NCBI GenBank assembly: GCA_016790075.1
Contig: JAEUPP010000003.1
Coordinates: 1 to 41,578, forward strand
Direction: 5' to 3'
Length of the DNA: 41,578 nt
Origin: Rhodanobacteraceae bacterium
Lineage (GTDB): Bacteria; Pseudomonadota; Gammaproteobacteria; Xanthomonadales; Rhodanobacteraceae
The translations under genes were made by a program, and so were the position numbers. Shown here one piece after another: positions 26,208 to 35,164 of the stretch. The notes under the pieces are model-generated. The model saw only the letters and a program-made list of their open reading frames with translations. It was not told where the DNA came from and did not search any database. Numbering within the stretch: position 1 is the first letter of the stretch; each line of letters begins with the position of its first letter.

Positions 26208-26927
26208 ATGGGCAGACTGATGGCGATCGAAGGGCGCAAGAACGCCCAGGATGCACGGCGTGGCAAGATCTTCACCAAGGTCATTCGCGAACTTACCGTA
26301 GCGGCGCGTGCCGGCGGCGGAGACCCGAAAGCCAATCCCCGTCTGCGTCTGGCCATGGACCGCGGTCTGGCCGTGAACATGGCGCGCGATGTCATGGAAC
26401 GTGCCATCAAGAAGGCGACGGGTGAGCTCGAAGGCGTCAGCTATGAAGAAGTCCGTTACGAGGGTTACGCCCCCGGCGGCGTCGCCGTCATCGTCGACTG
26501 CATGACCGACAACAAGGTCCGTACGGTGGCCGATGTGCGGCATGCGTTTACCAAATGCGGCGGCAATCTCGGTACGGATGGCTCCGTGTCCTTCATGTTC
26601 AAGCGCCTCGGCGTGCTGAGTTACCTGCCCGGCGCCGACCAGGGCGCGATCGAGAACGCGGCGATCGAAGCGGGGGCCGACGATATTGTGGTCTACCCCG
26701 ACGACGGAGCCATCGACGTGCTTACCAGCCCCGATACCTTCGAGGCCGTGAAGCAGGCGATGGAGGCCGCCGGCCTTGCTCCTGAACACGCCGAGGTTGG
26801 TCTGCGCGCTGACAACGACATCGCCGTGTCCGGCGACACGGCGCAGGCCGTACTCAAGATGATCCATATGCTGGAAGACCTTGATGACGTGCAGAACGTT
26901 TATTCGAACGCGGATATCGTGAGCTGA
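26208..26927 (+). CDS. yebC: YebC/PmpR (TACO1) family protein
   Basis: A 239-residue protein of the family long annotated as a DNA-binding regulator. Members have more recently been linked to relieving ribosome stalling at proline runs. Conserved segments are [15 protein letters not shown] near the N-terminus, [48 protein letters not shown] and a C-terminal [20 protein letters not shown]. The N-terminus [12 protein letters not shown] differs from the usual MAGHSKWANIKHRK and resembles the form I associate with xanthomonads. Usually yebC is near ruvC; here it lies convergent to pyrH and divergent from frr, splitting that pair. Confidence 0.95.
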   Translation: MGRLMAIEGRKNAQDARRGKIFTKVIRELTVAARAGGGDPKANPRLRLAMDRGLAVNMARDVMERAIKKATGELEGVSYEEVRYEGYAPGGVAVIVDCMTDNKVRTVADVRHAFTKCGGNLGTDGSVSFMFKRLGVLSYLPGADQGAIENAAIEAGADDIVVYPDDGAIDVLTSPDTFEAVKQAMEAAGLAPEHAEVGLRADNDIAVSGDTAQAVLKMIHMLEDLDDVQNVYSNADIVS

Positions 26928-27006
26928 TCTGTCCGCATGGTTCGGGCCGCTTGCGCCGCGGCCGTTTCGTACCGTGGCTGCGCGCCAGGCGCTGCCCGGA
27001 CCCTGT

Positions 27007-27723
27007 TCAGGTGACCAGTGTTCCCACCGCTTCGCCGCGCGCAATACGCAGCAGGTTGCCGGGTACACCCATGTCGTAGACGCGCAGCGGGATGCGGTTG
27101 TCGCGGCATAGCGCGATGGCTGTCGTATCCATGACCTGCAGGTTGCGCTGGATCACGTCGGAATACGTCAGCTTGTCGTAGCGCTCGGCAGCCGGATCCT
27201 TTTTCGGATCGGCGCTGTAGATGCCGTCGACTTTGGTCGCCTTCAGCAGCAGCTCGGCGCCGACTTCGATCGCGCGCAGTGCGGCGGCCGAGTCGGTGGT
27301 GAAGAACGGATTGCCGGTGCCGGCGGCAAACAGCGCGATACGGCCTTTTTCCAGATGCCGTATCGCCCGGCGCCGGATAAAGTCCTCGCAGACTTCGTTG
27401 ATCTTGATGGCGCTCATCACGCGGGCGTAGGCGCCGAGTTTTTCCAGCGCATCCTGCATGGCGAGCGCGTTCATCACGGTGGCCAGCATGCCCATGTTGT
27501 CGCCGGTCACGCGGTCCATGCCGGCCTTGGCCAGGCCTTCGCCGCGGAAAATATTGCCGCCGCCGATAACCACGCCGACCTGCACACCGGCACGCTGGAT
27601 TTCGATGATTTCCTTGGCGAGGCGGTTCAGCACCTTGGGATCGATGCCGTAGTCGGCGTCTCCCATGAGCGCCTCGCCGCTGAGTTTGAGCAGGATGCGC
27701 TTGTATTTGATCTCGTTAGGCAT
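27007..27723 (-). CDS. pyrH: Uridylate kinase
   Basis: Phosphorylates UMP to UDP for nucleotide and UDP-sugar supply. The 238-residue protein shows [15 protein letters not shown] at the N-terminus, [39 protein letters not shown] and [15 protein letters not shown], all typical of bacterial hexameric UMP kinases. It is first in its transcript here: rpsB and tsf, which usually precede it, are absent, and a divergent gene follows upstream. A weak 6-bp hairpin (26945-26963) lies in the 79-bp gap between its stop and the yebC stop. Confidence 0.97.
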   Translation of the reverse strand: MPNEIKYKRILLKLSGEALMGDADYGIDPKVLNRLAKEIIEIQRAGVQVGVVIGGGNIFRGEGLAKAGMDRVTGDNMGMLATVMNALAMQDALEKLGAYARVMSAIKINEVCEDFIRRRAIRHLEKGRIALFAAGTGNPFFTTDSAAALRAIEVGAELLLKATKVDGIYSADPKKDPAAERYDKLTYSDVIQRNLQVMDTTAIALCRDNRIPLRVYDMGVPGNLLRIARGEAVGTLVT

Positions 27724-27818
27724 AAGCCATCCTCGGGGCAGGGCTGGACGACCGCAGGAATACTGACGGTGTTGGCCATGGAAAGGGACAGGGCCAGGCG
27801 GCCCGCAAAATGCGCGCG

Positions 27819-27824
27819 ATCATA
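27819..27824 (-). promoter_or_regulatory. Candidate -10 box of pyrH
   Basis: On the minus strand TATGAT (5 of 6 consensus), about 95 nt before the pyrH ATG. No convincing -35 box is visible. It is the best candidate in the 394-bp gap between pyrH and the divergent gene at 28118. Confidence 0.3.
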
Positions 27825-27923
27825 CAGCAATGCCAGAAATGTCGGCGCAGTCGCACGTATTGGGTACAAGAAGCCACGCCGAGCGGCGCCAGATGAATTG
27901 ACTCCAGCCGGGCGCCGTATCAC

Positions 27924-27950
27924 CCAGACCGGACTTTGGTTCCGGTCTGG
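27924..27950. repeat. Perfect 10-bp stem-loop in the pyrH upstream region
   Basis: CCAGACCGGA and TCCGGTCTGG flank a 7-nt loop. A shorter outer pair (CCGTA 27915-27919 / TACGG 27962-27966) could extend it. There is no T-run. It could be an operator, an mRNA leader structure or a repeat element. I saw no second copy in the window. Confidence 0.4.
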
Positions 27951-28117
27951 CGCGGCCAGGGTACGGGGCGCCGGGCACAAAGCCTTGCTGCAGACACGAA
28001 GTCGAGTCATCGCCTCACGTCAACTGCCTGTCATCGGCGTTTCATGCGCCCGCACTACCGTGCCGGCCGATCGTCGCGGTCTGTTCGCGGCGGCGATGCG
28101 GATCCGGAGCAGCGTGC

Positions 28118-28666
28118 ATGTTCGAGCGTGTGTATGTGGTTGGCTTGCTGCTGGCAATCGCTGGCGCTGTGTCCGCCAATTCGTCGATCCCATCGGCGCC
28201 ACCGACGCTGCGCAAGACGCCGCCGGTGTTCTCGGTGCAAGACACCTTGCCGTCGCCGCCACACGAGGTGGGGGACTTGCGCTTTCGCGACGTGTTCGAG
28301 CTGCCGGTGGGGCCACGCGGGCTGGAAGCTACACAACGCCTGCGCGAACTTGACGGCCGCCGTGTCCGTCTTGTCGGTTACATGGTCCAGGCCGATGTGG
28401 CCGGTGGTTTCATCCTGAGCCCGTTGCCGGCGGCCCTGGGCCATGCCGATGAAGGCCTGGCGGACGATTTGCCGCCTAGCGCCCTGCTGGTTGCGCTGCC
28501 CCGTGCCACCGAGCTGCGCAGTGGCCATATGCCGGGTCTGATCCAGGTCACCGGGCTGCTGCGCGTCGGCAATGCGGAAAACACGAGTGTGCCCGGTCGG
28601 GTGTTTCCCGCACGTATCGAACTGGATTCACGCCTTGAGAAAGCGCTGGTGAAAGCTAACAAGTAA
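28118..28666 (+). CDS. Secreted protein with a DUF3299-like core
   Basis: A 182-residue protein with a signal peptide (about 1-20, ending VSA). The central segment LRELDGRRVRLVGYMVQADV resembles the 'L-D-G-x-x-V-x-x-x-G-Y-x-x' start of DUF3299-type proteins, which have an OB-like fold and no assigned function. No catalytic residues or metal motif are evident. It lies 64 bp before the alkaline phosphatase gene on the same strand and may be transcribed with it. The family call is tentative. Confidence 0.65.
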   Translation: MFERVYVVGLLLAIAGAVSANSSIPSAPPTLRKTPPVFSVQDTLPSPPHEVGDLRFRDVFELPVGPRGLEATQRLRELDGRRVRLVGYMVQADVAGGFILSPLPAALGHADEGLADDLPPSALLVALPRATELRSGHMPGLIQVTGLLRVGNAENTSVPGRVFPARIELDSRLEKALVKANK

Positions 28667-28730
28667 AAATGTGAACTTGTGGCTGCATTGCAGCGTACTG
28701 AACACTCATTTTCCATAGCAAGGAACGTCT

Positions 28731-30767
28731 ATGCCTGTCTCCCGTCTCGTCCTGGGCATGGCCCTGGGGCTGCTGGTTTTTCCTGTGCAAGCAGCCACCG
28801 TATCGCGCCTGACCCCGCCCAGCGAATTGTTCGCCTCGGGCAGCCCGGGTCCGGTCATCTCGCGTTTTCTGCCTGGCCAACGCTTCGACCTGCAGGCTAC
28901 CGTGCAGCCAGACGCAGGTGAAAGCGTGGCCAGTTTCCAGTTCTTCGTCGACGGCGCCTGGGTGAACGGCCCCTTGCCGCTGGGCGGTGGTGCAAACGAT
29001 TCACGGCTCGCACGCAATAGCCTGGTCGTTGAAACTGGTACAGCCGAAACCTGCATCCGCGACGGCAAGACTACCGGCGCCGCAGGCTGTGTGCTGGCCG
29101 CAGGGCTGCCCTCGAACACCGCTGTGGTGAGTTTCCGCGGTTATTCCCATTACGAAGCCGGCCCGCACCAATTCAAGCTGGTCGCGCGTACGAATAGTGG
29201 CCGCACGATCAGTGCAGCGGGCAACTTCGAAGTCGTCGGCATTGACGGCGGCGGGCGCACGGCCAAGAACATCATCATTCTGCTGGGCGATGGCATGGGG
29301 GCCGCGCACCGTACTGCTGCACGCATCATGGCCAAGGGCTATGCACAGGGTAAGGCGCGAGGCATGCTGGCCATGGACACCTTCCCGTTCAGCGGCCAGG
29401 TCATGACCGCATCGCTGAACTCGATCGTGACCGACTCGGCCCCGGGCATGGCCAACTATGTCTCGGGCAACAAGGCCAACAACAACGAAGAGGGCGTCTG
29501 GCCGGACGATACGTTGGCGGCGTTTGACAATCCGCGCATCGAATACCTGGCGGAGTACCTGCATATGCTGCAGGGCAAGTCGCTGGGCATCGTGACCACA
29601 TCAGATGTGTTCGACGCGACGCCGGCAGCCAACGCCGTGCACACGGCGCAGCGCGGCAACGGCACCGGCATCGTCGACCAGTTCCTCGACGAACGTAACA
29701 AGACGGGCCTGACGGTACTCATGGGCGGCGGCCGCAAATGGTTTCTGCCCAACGCCACGGGCAGCACCAGCCCGCAGCCAAGCAACGGTTCGCAGCGCGC
29801 CACACGCAACGACTACGTGCTGCCGGCCGATATTGTCAACGGCTGGGGTGTGGTCGCTGGCAAGATGGATCCGGAGCGTGACCTCATCGCCGATTTCATC
29901 GCTGCCGGATTTGCCTATACCCCGGATAACACAGCCTTGAATGCTGCTTTCGCGCGCGGCACTCCCGACAAGTTGCTCGGCCTGTTCGCGTATTCCAACA
30001 TGAATGTGTCTTACGACAAGATCGCCGGACGTCGCGGCAATCCCGAAGTGGTCAACGCATTCGGCTTCCCGGACCAGCCCCTGCTCGAGGAGATGACCGA
30101 CAAGGCGATCAAGGTGCTGGCGCGCAATCCCAAGGGGTTCGTGCTGACCATCGAAGGGGCTTCTATCGACAAGCAGGCGCATCTCATGGACACCGATCGC
30201 TGGATTCATGATGTGATCGAATTTGATCGCGCAGTCGCCGTCGCCCAGCAGTTCGCCGCGACGAATGCGGACACCCTGGTCATCGTCACCGCCGACCATG
30301 AATGCGCTGGTGCGGCCGTCATCGGTGCGTCCACGTTGAGTTCGGCGCAGCTCGCCGCGGACAAGCTGCGCGGCAAGAACGCCGTCGGTGTTTATGAGGC
30401 GGCCAGGTTCCCGCGTTATGCGATGGCGGCGGACGGCTATCCGGCCACGACCAACGTCGACTACAAGATGCTGATCGGCTACGGCGCGAATGCAGACCGC
30501 TACGAGAACTGGTTGCCCAGCCGCTTCCCGACACGCGATTCGCAGCAGCCGTTCCCGCCAGCGCAGTCGCCGGCCAATCCGGGCGTGCGTAACAAGGATG
30601 AAGGTGCGCTGATCACCGGACAGGTTGCGGGTGACTCGGCGGTGCATACCGGCACGGACATTCCGCTGTCGGCTTACGGCCTTGGCGCGTCGCAGTTCAG
30701 CGGCACGTTCGATAACACCGACGTGTTCTTCAAGCTGGGCCAGCTGGCGGTCGGCGGGGTGAAATAA
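28731..30767 (+). CDS. PhoA-type alkaline phosphatase with an N-terminal beta domain
   Basis: A secreted metal-dependent phosphomonoesterase of 678 residues. Residues 1-21 form a signal peptide. Residues 22-172 form an extra domain of Ig-like character (FDLQATVQPD, SFQFFVDGAW, HQFKLVARTNSGRT). The catalytic domain starts near 175. Active-site features are Asp187 in LLGDGMG, the phosphorylated Ser236 in VTDSAPGMAN, Glu475/Asp480/His484 in IEGASIDKQAH, Asp522-His523 in TADHE and His639 in VHTGTDIPL. All metal ligands of the family appear present. An AAGGA ribosome-binding site precedes the ATG. No Pho box is recognised in the 64-bp upstream gap, so phosphate control is not shown. Confidence 0.93.
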   Translation: MPVSRLVLGMALGLLVFPVQAATVSRLTPPSELFASGSPGPVISRFLPGQRFDLQATVQPDAGESVASFQFFVDGAWVNGPLPLGGGANDSRLARNSLVVETGTAETCIRDGKTTGAAGCVLAAGLPSNTAVVSFRGYSHYEAGPHQFKLVARTNSGRTISAAGNFEVVGIDGGGRTAKNIIILLGDGMGAAHRTAARIMAKGYAQGKARGMLAMDTFPFSGQVMTASLNSIVTDSAPGMANYVSGNKANNNEEGVWPDDTLAAFDNPRIEYLAEYLHMLQGKSLGIVTTSDVFDATPAANAVHTAQRGNGTGIVDQFLDERNKTGLTVLMGGGRKWFLPNATGSTSPQPSNGSQRATRNDYVLPADIVNGWGVVAGKMDPERDLIADFIAAGFAYTPDNTALNAAFARGTPDKLLGLFAYSNMNVSYDKIAGRRGNPEVVNAFGFPDQPLLEEMTDKAIKVLARNPKGFVLTIEGASIDKQAHLMDTDRWIHDVIEFDRAVAVAQQFAATNADTLVIVTADHECAGAAVIGASTLSSAQLAADKLRGKNAVGVYEAARFPRYAMAADGYPATTNVDYKMLIGYGANADRYENWLPSRFPTRDSQQPFPPAQSPANPGVRNKDEGALITGQVAGDSAVHTGTDIPLSAYGLGASQFSGTFDNTDVFFKLGQLAVGGVK

Positions 30768-30836
30768 CAGGCGGTGCGGGCGTGAGCCTGCTCCCCGCTG
30801 GTCTGGCGGGGCAGGGTGTCTTGTCCTGGGTGTCGC

Positions 30837-30865
30837 GGCTCCCGGCGGTTGTGCCGGGGGCCTTT
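30837..30865 (+). terminator. Intrinsic terminator candidate after the alkaline phosphatase
   Basis: A 10-bp stem (GGCTCCCGGC / GCCGGGGGCC, with one G-T pair) and a 6-nt loop are followed by TTT, about 70 bp past the stop codon. The U-tract is short but the stem is strong. The rest of the gap to 31010 holds nothing clear. Confidence 0.5.
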
Positions 30866-31010
30866 CCAAAGCCAGATCGCCCGCCGGGTATCTGCGCCAC
30901 GAGGCCGGCGCGGCGACTTCGTCGCGAAACGAGGTGATGGCACGGCCAGCTGCTGTTGCAGTGGCCTGGGCCGCACCATCCGCAGCGTTCGGGTCCTGCC
31001 GTGAGTTCGT

Positions 31011-31484
31011 CTACAGCCCGAGCTGGGACAGGCCGGGATGGCCCTCCGGTCGCGCACCGTAGGGCCAGTGGAACAGGCGCTGGTCCTCACGGAGTGCCAC
31101 ATCGTTGATGCTGGCGAGGCGCCGCGCCATGCGCCCGTCCGGAGCAAATTCCCAGTTTTCGTTACCGTAGCTGCGCCACCACCGGCCTTCGTCGTCGTGC
31201 CATTCGTAGGCAAAACGCACCGCGATGCGATTGCCGGCGAAGGCCCACAGCTCCTTGATCAAGCGGTACTCGCGCTCTCGCATCCATTTTTCCTTAAGGA
31301 ATGTGTGGATTTGTTCGCGTCCGTGCAGGAAGCGGTCCCGGTTCCGCCAGTGACTGTCCGGGGTATAGGCCAGCACGACCCGGTCGGGGTCGCGGCTGTT
31401 CCAGGCATCCTCGGCCATTCGGACCTTCTGCCTGGCGCCGGCCTCATCAAAAGGCGGCAATGGCGGGCGGCTGGAAGTGTTCAT
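31011..31484 (-). CDS. DUF1348 (NTF2/SnoaL-fold) protein at the end of the bufferin operon
   Basis: A 157-residue cytoplasmic protein. The block from [20 protein letters not shown] through [29 protein letters not shown] and [17 protein letters not shown] is typical of DUF1348 in the nuclear-transport-factor-2 superfamily. Function unknown; related folds bind small hydrophobic ligands or act as isomerases. The open frame extends to 31811, but the family begins at ATG 31484, which overlaps the bufD stop by 4 bp. This coupling makes it a member of the operon rather than a bystander. Confidence 0.88.
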   Translation of the reverse strand: MNTSSRPPLPPFDEAGARQKVRMAEDAWNSRDPDRVVLAYTPDSHWRNRDRFLHGREQIHTFLKEKWMREREYRLIKELWAFAGNRIAVRFAYEWHDDEGRWWRSYGNENWEFAPDGRMARRLASINDVALREDQRLFHWPYGARPEGHPGLSQLGL

Positions 31485-31939
31485 CGGGAAGTCTCCCTGT
31501 GGGCAGTCGACGAGCGGCGCATCAGCAGATGATCCATCGATAGTGGTCCTGGGCCGCGCGCGACCAACCAGAGCAACAATGCCGCCCAGGTCATGTGGGT
31601 AGGCCAGGCATGGGGATACACGAAGCACTGGATTACCAAAGTCATTGCCAGCAGTGCCAGTGCGGCGAGGCGGGTGGTCAGGCCCAATACCAGCAGCAGC
31701 GGGAGCAGGTGTTCGAGCAGGGCGGTCAGGTGAGCTGCCCACAGCGGCTCTATCCAGGGCAGGCGGTATTCCTCCTGAAACAGGTACAACGCGTTGTCGT
31801 TGAGCTGCCACCCGTTGACCTTGGTGCGCCCCGATTGCCAGAACACGGCGGCCGGGGCCAAGCGAGTGAAAAGCAGCAGCAGGTTTTCAGGCAGGCTAGA
31901 AAGCAGCCGGCGCGCGTGTTGAATCACGGCGGAGTTCAT
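31481..31939 (-). CDS. bufD: DoxX-family membrane protein (BufD-like)
   Basis: A 152-residue inner-membrane protein with four helices (about 20-38, 63-85, 88-107, 112-128). The DoxX features [34 protein letters not shown] and [17 protein letters not shown] are present. In bufferin loci the DoxX protein (BufD) is encoded with BufA, BufB and BufC; its role is unproven, possibly redox or transport. It overlaps bufC and the DUF1348 gene by 4 bp each. Confidence 0.88.
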   Translation of the reverse strand: MNSAVIQHARRLLSSLPENLLLLFTRLAPAAVFWQSGRTKVNGWQLNDNALYLFQEEYRLPWIEPLWAAHLTALLEHLLPLLLVLGLTTRLAALALLAMTLVIQCFVYPHAWPTHMTWAALLLWLVARGPGPLSMDHLLMRRSSTAHRETSR

Positions 31940-32700
31940 TGCTTGTTCCTTTGGGTGAAGGTATCGACGCCTACGATCAGGCGTTCGGTGAAAAGGGCGG
32001 CCAGCGCAGTGTCCGGGTCAAACTCGGGGGCCGCCTGGCGGGCCGACTGCAGGGCGTCGATCAGTCGGGCACCTGCCCTCAGGCCCTGGCGCAGCTGGGC
32101 TTCGCCCGGTTGCAGTCGGCGCTGCATGACCTGCGCGTCGGGGCGCCACACCTGCAAGGACACGGGCTGCCACTGCAGTTCAGGCCCGTGGTGTTCCTCG
32201 TCCTGGCGTAGCCAGAGCTGATCAATCGGATACGGCGAGATCAGCCATCGCAGGGCTGGGTGCAATCGCAGCCGGGCCTGCAACAGACCAGCCTCGGGCA
32301 GGGCCGCCAGTGTCTGCGGAGTCAGCGCGGTGGCATCGGCGGCGTGGGTGACGATCTGGCGTGTCCAGTCGAGCTGCGCCAGATCGGCCAGCCAGGGCCA
32401 GGCCTGGAGGGGAGGGAACTTCTGCAGAAATTCAGGAAATTCACTGCCGTATTCCTGCAGTACCGGAGTGCGTGGCGGCGAGCAGGCGATGAATTCGGCC
32501 GCCACCGCGCGAAAGTATTCGCTGCCGACCGCGCGTTCGATGGCGGGATAGCTCGCGCGCAAAGTTTCGAGCAGGGCATGGCGCACGGTTTGCCGATGCA
32601 CGGCCAGGCGTGAGTGCAGAGATTCCGCCAGCGTGGCGGGCGGCGTGAACTCGGCGCTGCTCAGCGCGGTGATCAGATACGGAAACAGCGCCGGTTTCAT
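31936..32700 (-). CDS. bufC: DUF2063 protein, peptide-recognition partner of BufB
   Basis: A 254-residue protein with the N-terminal DUF2063 'putative DNA-binding' helical domain (about 20-110: LAVHRQTVRHALLETLRASYPAIERAVGSEYFRA) and a C-terminal mixed domain. In studied bufferin systems, DUF2063 (BufC) proteins bind the precursor and pair with the DUF692 enzyme; they do not bind DNA. I start at ATG 32700, which overlaps the bufB stop by 4 bp; the longer frame to 32805 only re-reads bufB. Confidence 0.9.
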   Translation of the reverse strand: MKPALFPYLITALSSAEFTPPATLAESLHSRLAVHRQTVRHALLETLRASYPAIERAVGSEYFRAVAAEFIACSPPRTPVLQEYGSEFPEFLQKFPPLQAWPWLADLAQLDWTRQIVTHAADATALTPQTLAALPEAGLLQARLRLHPALRWLISPYPIDQLWLRQDEEHHGPELQWQPVSLQVWRPDAQVMQRRLQPGEAQLRQGLRAGARLIDALQSARQAAPEFDPDTALAALFTERLIVGVDTFTQRNKQ

Positions 32701-33557
32701 GCAGCCGCCCCGGGGCCAGGCGTGGTCCTGACCCGCTGAGTTGCGGCTCTTGCCCGCTCTGCTTCCCGCGTCAGGACATTCCAGTCCGGCAGGTCCTGGT
32801 CCCACTCGATCAGCGTGGGAACAGGACCGGTGATCGCAAGTGCCTCAGCGTAGAGGTCAAGTACGAGTTCGCCGATAGCGCCGGCGTGATCGTCAATCAG
32901 GATTGTGCTGCCATCAGCGAGGGACTGCCGGCGATGGCCAGCCAGATGGAACTGGGCCACGGCCTGCAATGGAAAGCGGCGCAGGTAGTCGCGGGGGGCA
33001 ATGCCCTGGTTGTGGCAGCTGACGACGACATTGTTCAGGTCCAGCAGCAGGCCGCAGCCGGTAGCGCGCTGCAGCGCCTCCAGGAATTGAGGCTCGGCCA
33101 GCGGATCGGCGGCCGGCAGGTAACGCGAAGGGTTCTCGATCAGCAAGGTACGCCCCAGCACCTGCTGCGCCTCGTCGACGTGAGCGCAGAGCCGTACCAG
33201 GGCAGCGTCGTCGTAGTCCAGCGGAAGCAGGTCCGGCAGGTATCGCGCGGCATGGCTGCTCCAGGCCAGGTGCTCCGAAAACACGGCTGCCTCATGCCGG
33301 GCCAGCAAGCCGGCCAGGCGCTGCAGATGAAGCCGGTCAGGGCGTTCGCTGCCACCCAGCGACAGGCCCACGCCGTGTACGAACAGCGGGCGCTCGCTAC
33401 GCAGGCGTTGCAACTGCCGGTGTGGTAACCCGCCGGCGCCCAGATAGTTCTCGGCGTGAACCTCAAAGAAGTCCACGGCCGCCATGTCCGCCAGTGCCGA
33501 TTCGAAATGCACGGGCTTGAAGGCAAGGCCAATGGCAGGAACGGTTTCTACGGACAT
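32697..33557 (-). CDS. bufB: DUF692/MNIO iron oxygenase modifying the bufferin precursor
   Basis: A 286-residue TIM-barrel enzyme of the multinuclear non-heme iron oxidative (MNIO) family. Likely iron ligands, numbered from this start, are in FFEVHAENYLG (Glu32, His34), VHGVGLSLGG (His61), SEHLAW (His96), IENPSRY (Glu141), LLDLNNVVVS (Asp173), FHLAGH (His204, His208), DDHAG (His224) and LIEWD (Glu251). In characterised systems it turns precursor cysteines into thiooxazoles. I chose ATG 33557; GTG 33569 is an alternative, and neither has a strong ribosome-binding site, so it may rely on coupling to bufA1 18 bp upstream. It overlaps bufC by 4 bp. Confidence 0.93.
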   Translation of the reverse strand: MSVETVPAIGLAFKPVHFESALADMAAVDFFEVHAENYLGAGGLPHRQLQRLRSERPLFVHGVGLSLGGSERPDRLHLQRLAGLLARHEAAVFSEHLAWSSHAARYLPDLLPLDYDDAALVRLCAHVDEAQQVLGRTLLIENPSRYLPAADPLAEPQFLEALQRATGCGLLLDLNNVVVSCHNQGIAPRDYLRRFPLQAVAQFHLAGHRRQSLADGSTILIDDHAGAIGELVLDLYAEALAITGPVPTLIEWDQDLPDWNVLTREAERARAATQRVRTTPGPGAAA

Positions 33558-33575
33558 GGCGGCTTGCACATACGC

Positions 33576-33884
33576 TCAGTGCGAGACAGGACGCTGCACG
33601 GGAGTCAGTGATCCCATGCCCTGCGGTGTTTCGATGCGGGTGCAGGTTCCTTTGGGCACCAGCTTCCAGGCATTGCCCTGGTAGTCGGCCTTGGAGGTAC
33701 CGGCGCAGGACGTGCCGGGGCCTGCGGCACAGTCGTTCTGTCCGGCCAGGGAAATGCCATAGCATTTTTCCTTGCCCTGGTTGGACGGGAGTTCCGACGG
33801 CAGTTCGGCGGCCTGGGCGATGCCGGCGGCCAGGGCGTTGCCCAGGGCCAGTGCCATGAGGGCGGCAAAATCTCGACGTTTCAT
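33576..33884 (-). CDS. bufA1: DUF2282 bufferin precursor peptide (BufA1 type)
   Basis: A 102-residue precursor of a ribosomally made, modified peptide. It has an unusually long Sec signal peptide (about 1-26, MKRRDFAAL...) and a core with four cysteines at 41, 52, 60 and 81. These sit in the family pattern [28 protein letters not shown] and LVPKGTC. Bufferins of this type are exported and bind copper after BufB modifies two of the cysteines; that is family knowledge, not shown here. The tail [10 protein letters not shown] is also typical. ATG 33884 is chosen over the longer frame because the signal peptide starts there. It is the first bufferin gene, 52 bp after the YHS gene. Confidence 0.93.
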   Translation of the reverse strand: MKRRDFAALMALALGNALAAGIAQAAELPSELPSNQGKEKCYGISLAGQNDCAAGPGTSCAGTSKADYQGNAWKLVPKGTCTRIETPQGMGSLTPVQRPVSH

Positions 33885-33936
33885 GTCAGTCGCTCGATGA
33901 GACCGGTGCGGCGGCGGGCGCCGCACCGGTGTGTCG

Positions 33937-34437
33937 TTACAGGGAGGCCGGAGTCTTGTCCTTGATCAGGGGCCAGTTGGCTTCGGCCTTGGCGATATTT
34001 GCCGGGATGTTTTCCGACCACTTCTTGAAAACGTCGGCATTGACGTTCAGGTAAAGCTTGCCGTCGACCACCTTGAACGCCATGGGATCGACGTCAAGCT
34101 TCTTGCCCAGGGCCGCGCCCATGGCGCAAAAGCCGCCAAATTGCGGAACGTAGTGTTCCGGGTTGCTCTGGAAGGTCTTGCGGTTGGCCTCGGAGGCGAA
34201 GTGGTAGGTCGCTCCGCCGTGGCTGGCGGAGAACTTGGCGTCACCCTTGGTCGGCTTGCCGGCGGCGAAATAGGCGACCGGGTCGTAGCCATGAAGAATC
34301 ACGGCGCCGGCTTCGGTATTGATGGCCGAGGTGGATTCTGCGTCGTAGGCGAAGACTGACGTGGGAACCGCAGCGGCGCCAGCTAGGGCGAGGGCCAGGA
34401 CGGCGCTGAGCTTCAGGTGCAGGGAAATACGGGACAT
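33937..34437 (-). CDS. Exported YHS-domain protein
   Basis: A 166-residue protein with a signal peptide (about 1-30, cut before YDAESTS) and a YHS domain (about 46-115: [44 protein letters not shown]). YHS domains are thought to bind metals; the single Cys104 and several histidines could serve. The start at ATG 34437 has GGAG 6 nt upstream. It lies 42 bp after the AhpD-like gene and 52 bp before bufA1 on the same strand, which points to a metal-related job beside the bufferin. Confidence 0.88.
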   Translation of the reverse strand: MSRISLHLKLSAVLALALAGAAAVPTSVFAYDAESTSAINTEAGAVILHGYDPVAYFAAGKPTKGDAKFSASHGGATYHFASEANRKTFQSNPEHYVPQFGGFCAMGAALGKKLDVDPMAFKVVDGKLYLNVNADVFKKWSENIPANIAKAEANWPLIKDKTPASL

Positions 34438-34479
34438 GGCAACTCCAGTGGATTGTTGGTAAAGGGAAATCGACAAGGA

Positions 34480-35037
34480 TCAGGCTGCGCGGTTGACGTC
34501 GCGCAGGTTCACGCGGGGGAAATCGACCGTGGTCTGGGCAACGTTGTTGACGTAGTTGGTCAACACATTGAGGGCGACGTTGGTGATCACTTCGATCACC
34601 GTGTCCGCAGTGAAACCAGCGGCGAGAAAGGTCTGCAGTGATTCGTCGCTGACCTGGCCGCGGCTGGCCAGCACTGCCTGGGTGAACTGCAGCAGGGCGT
34701 GGCTGCGGGCATCAGCCGAGCGCCCTTCGCGAGCAGCGCTGAGTTCATCCTCGCTGAGCTTGGCCACGTTCTTGCCAAGGTAGGTATGCGCCGACAGGCA
34801 GTACTCGCAGCCATTGGCCTGGGCCACCGTCAGGGCAATGCGCTCGCGATCGGCGGCGTCGAGCCCGCCACTGGCGACGGCGGCGCTGAAGCCGAGATAG
34901 GCGCCCAGCCCAGCGGGACTATGGGCCAGTACCTTCATCAGATTGGGCACCATGCCTAGCTGCTGTTTTACTGCGGCAAGCAACGGCTGCGACGCGGAGG
35001 GGGCGGTTTCTACGGAAGGAATGGGCAGGCGGTTCAT
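34480..35037 (-). CDS. AhpD-like (carboxymuconolactone decarboxylase family) peroxidase-related protein
   Basis: A 185-residue all-helical protein of the CMD/AhpD family. The redox motif GCEYCLSAHTYLGK has Cys77, Cys80 and His84, the arrangement used for peroxide reduction in AhpD. VPNLMKVLAHSPAGL and FTADTVIEVITNVALNVLTNY are other family blocks. ATG 35037 follows a GGAG ribosome-binding site. It is the first gene of the minus-strand operon and faces the LysR gene across a 167-bp gap holding a perfect 19-bp dyad. Substrate unknown. Confidence 0.88.
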   Translation of the reverse strand: MNRLPIPSVETAPSASQPLLAAVKQQLGMVPNLMKVLAHSPAGLGAYLGFSAAVASGGLDAADRERIALTVAQANGCEYCLSAHTYLGKNVAKLSEDELSAAREGRSADARSHALLQFTQAVLASRGQVSDESLQTFLAAGFTADTVIEVITNVALNVLTNYVNNVAQTTVDFPRVNLRDVNRAA

Positions 35038-35164
35038 GGGGGCTCCGGTATGGGCTAGTGGCGACGGCGGGCTGCCGTTGGTCGGGCGCACTCTAGGCAG
35101 GCGTGTCCGTGCCGAGAATCACCGCGAGCCGCAGGGCGCCTTTGCAAAAAAGGAAAGAATCGGG

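Noticed and set aside
29601-30869. 422-residue open frame on the minus strand
   Set aside because: Antisense to the alkaline phosphatase, whose catalytic motifs are complete.
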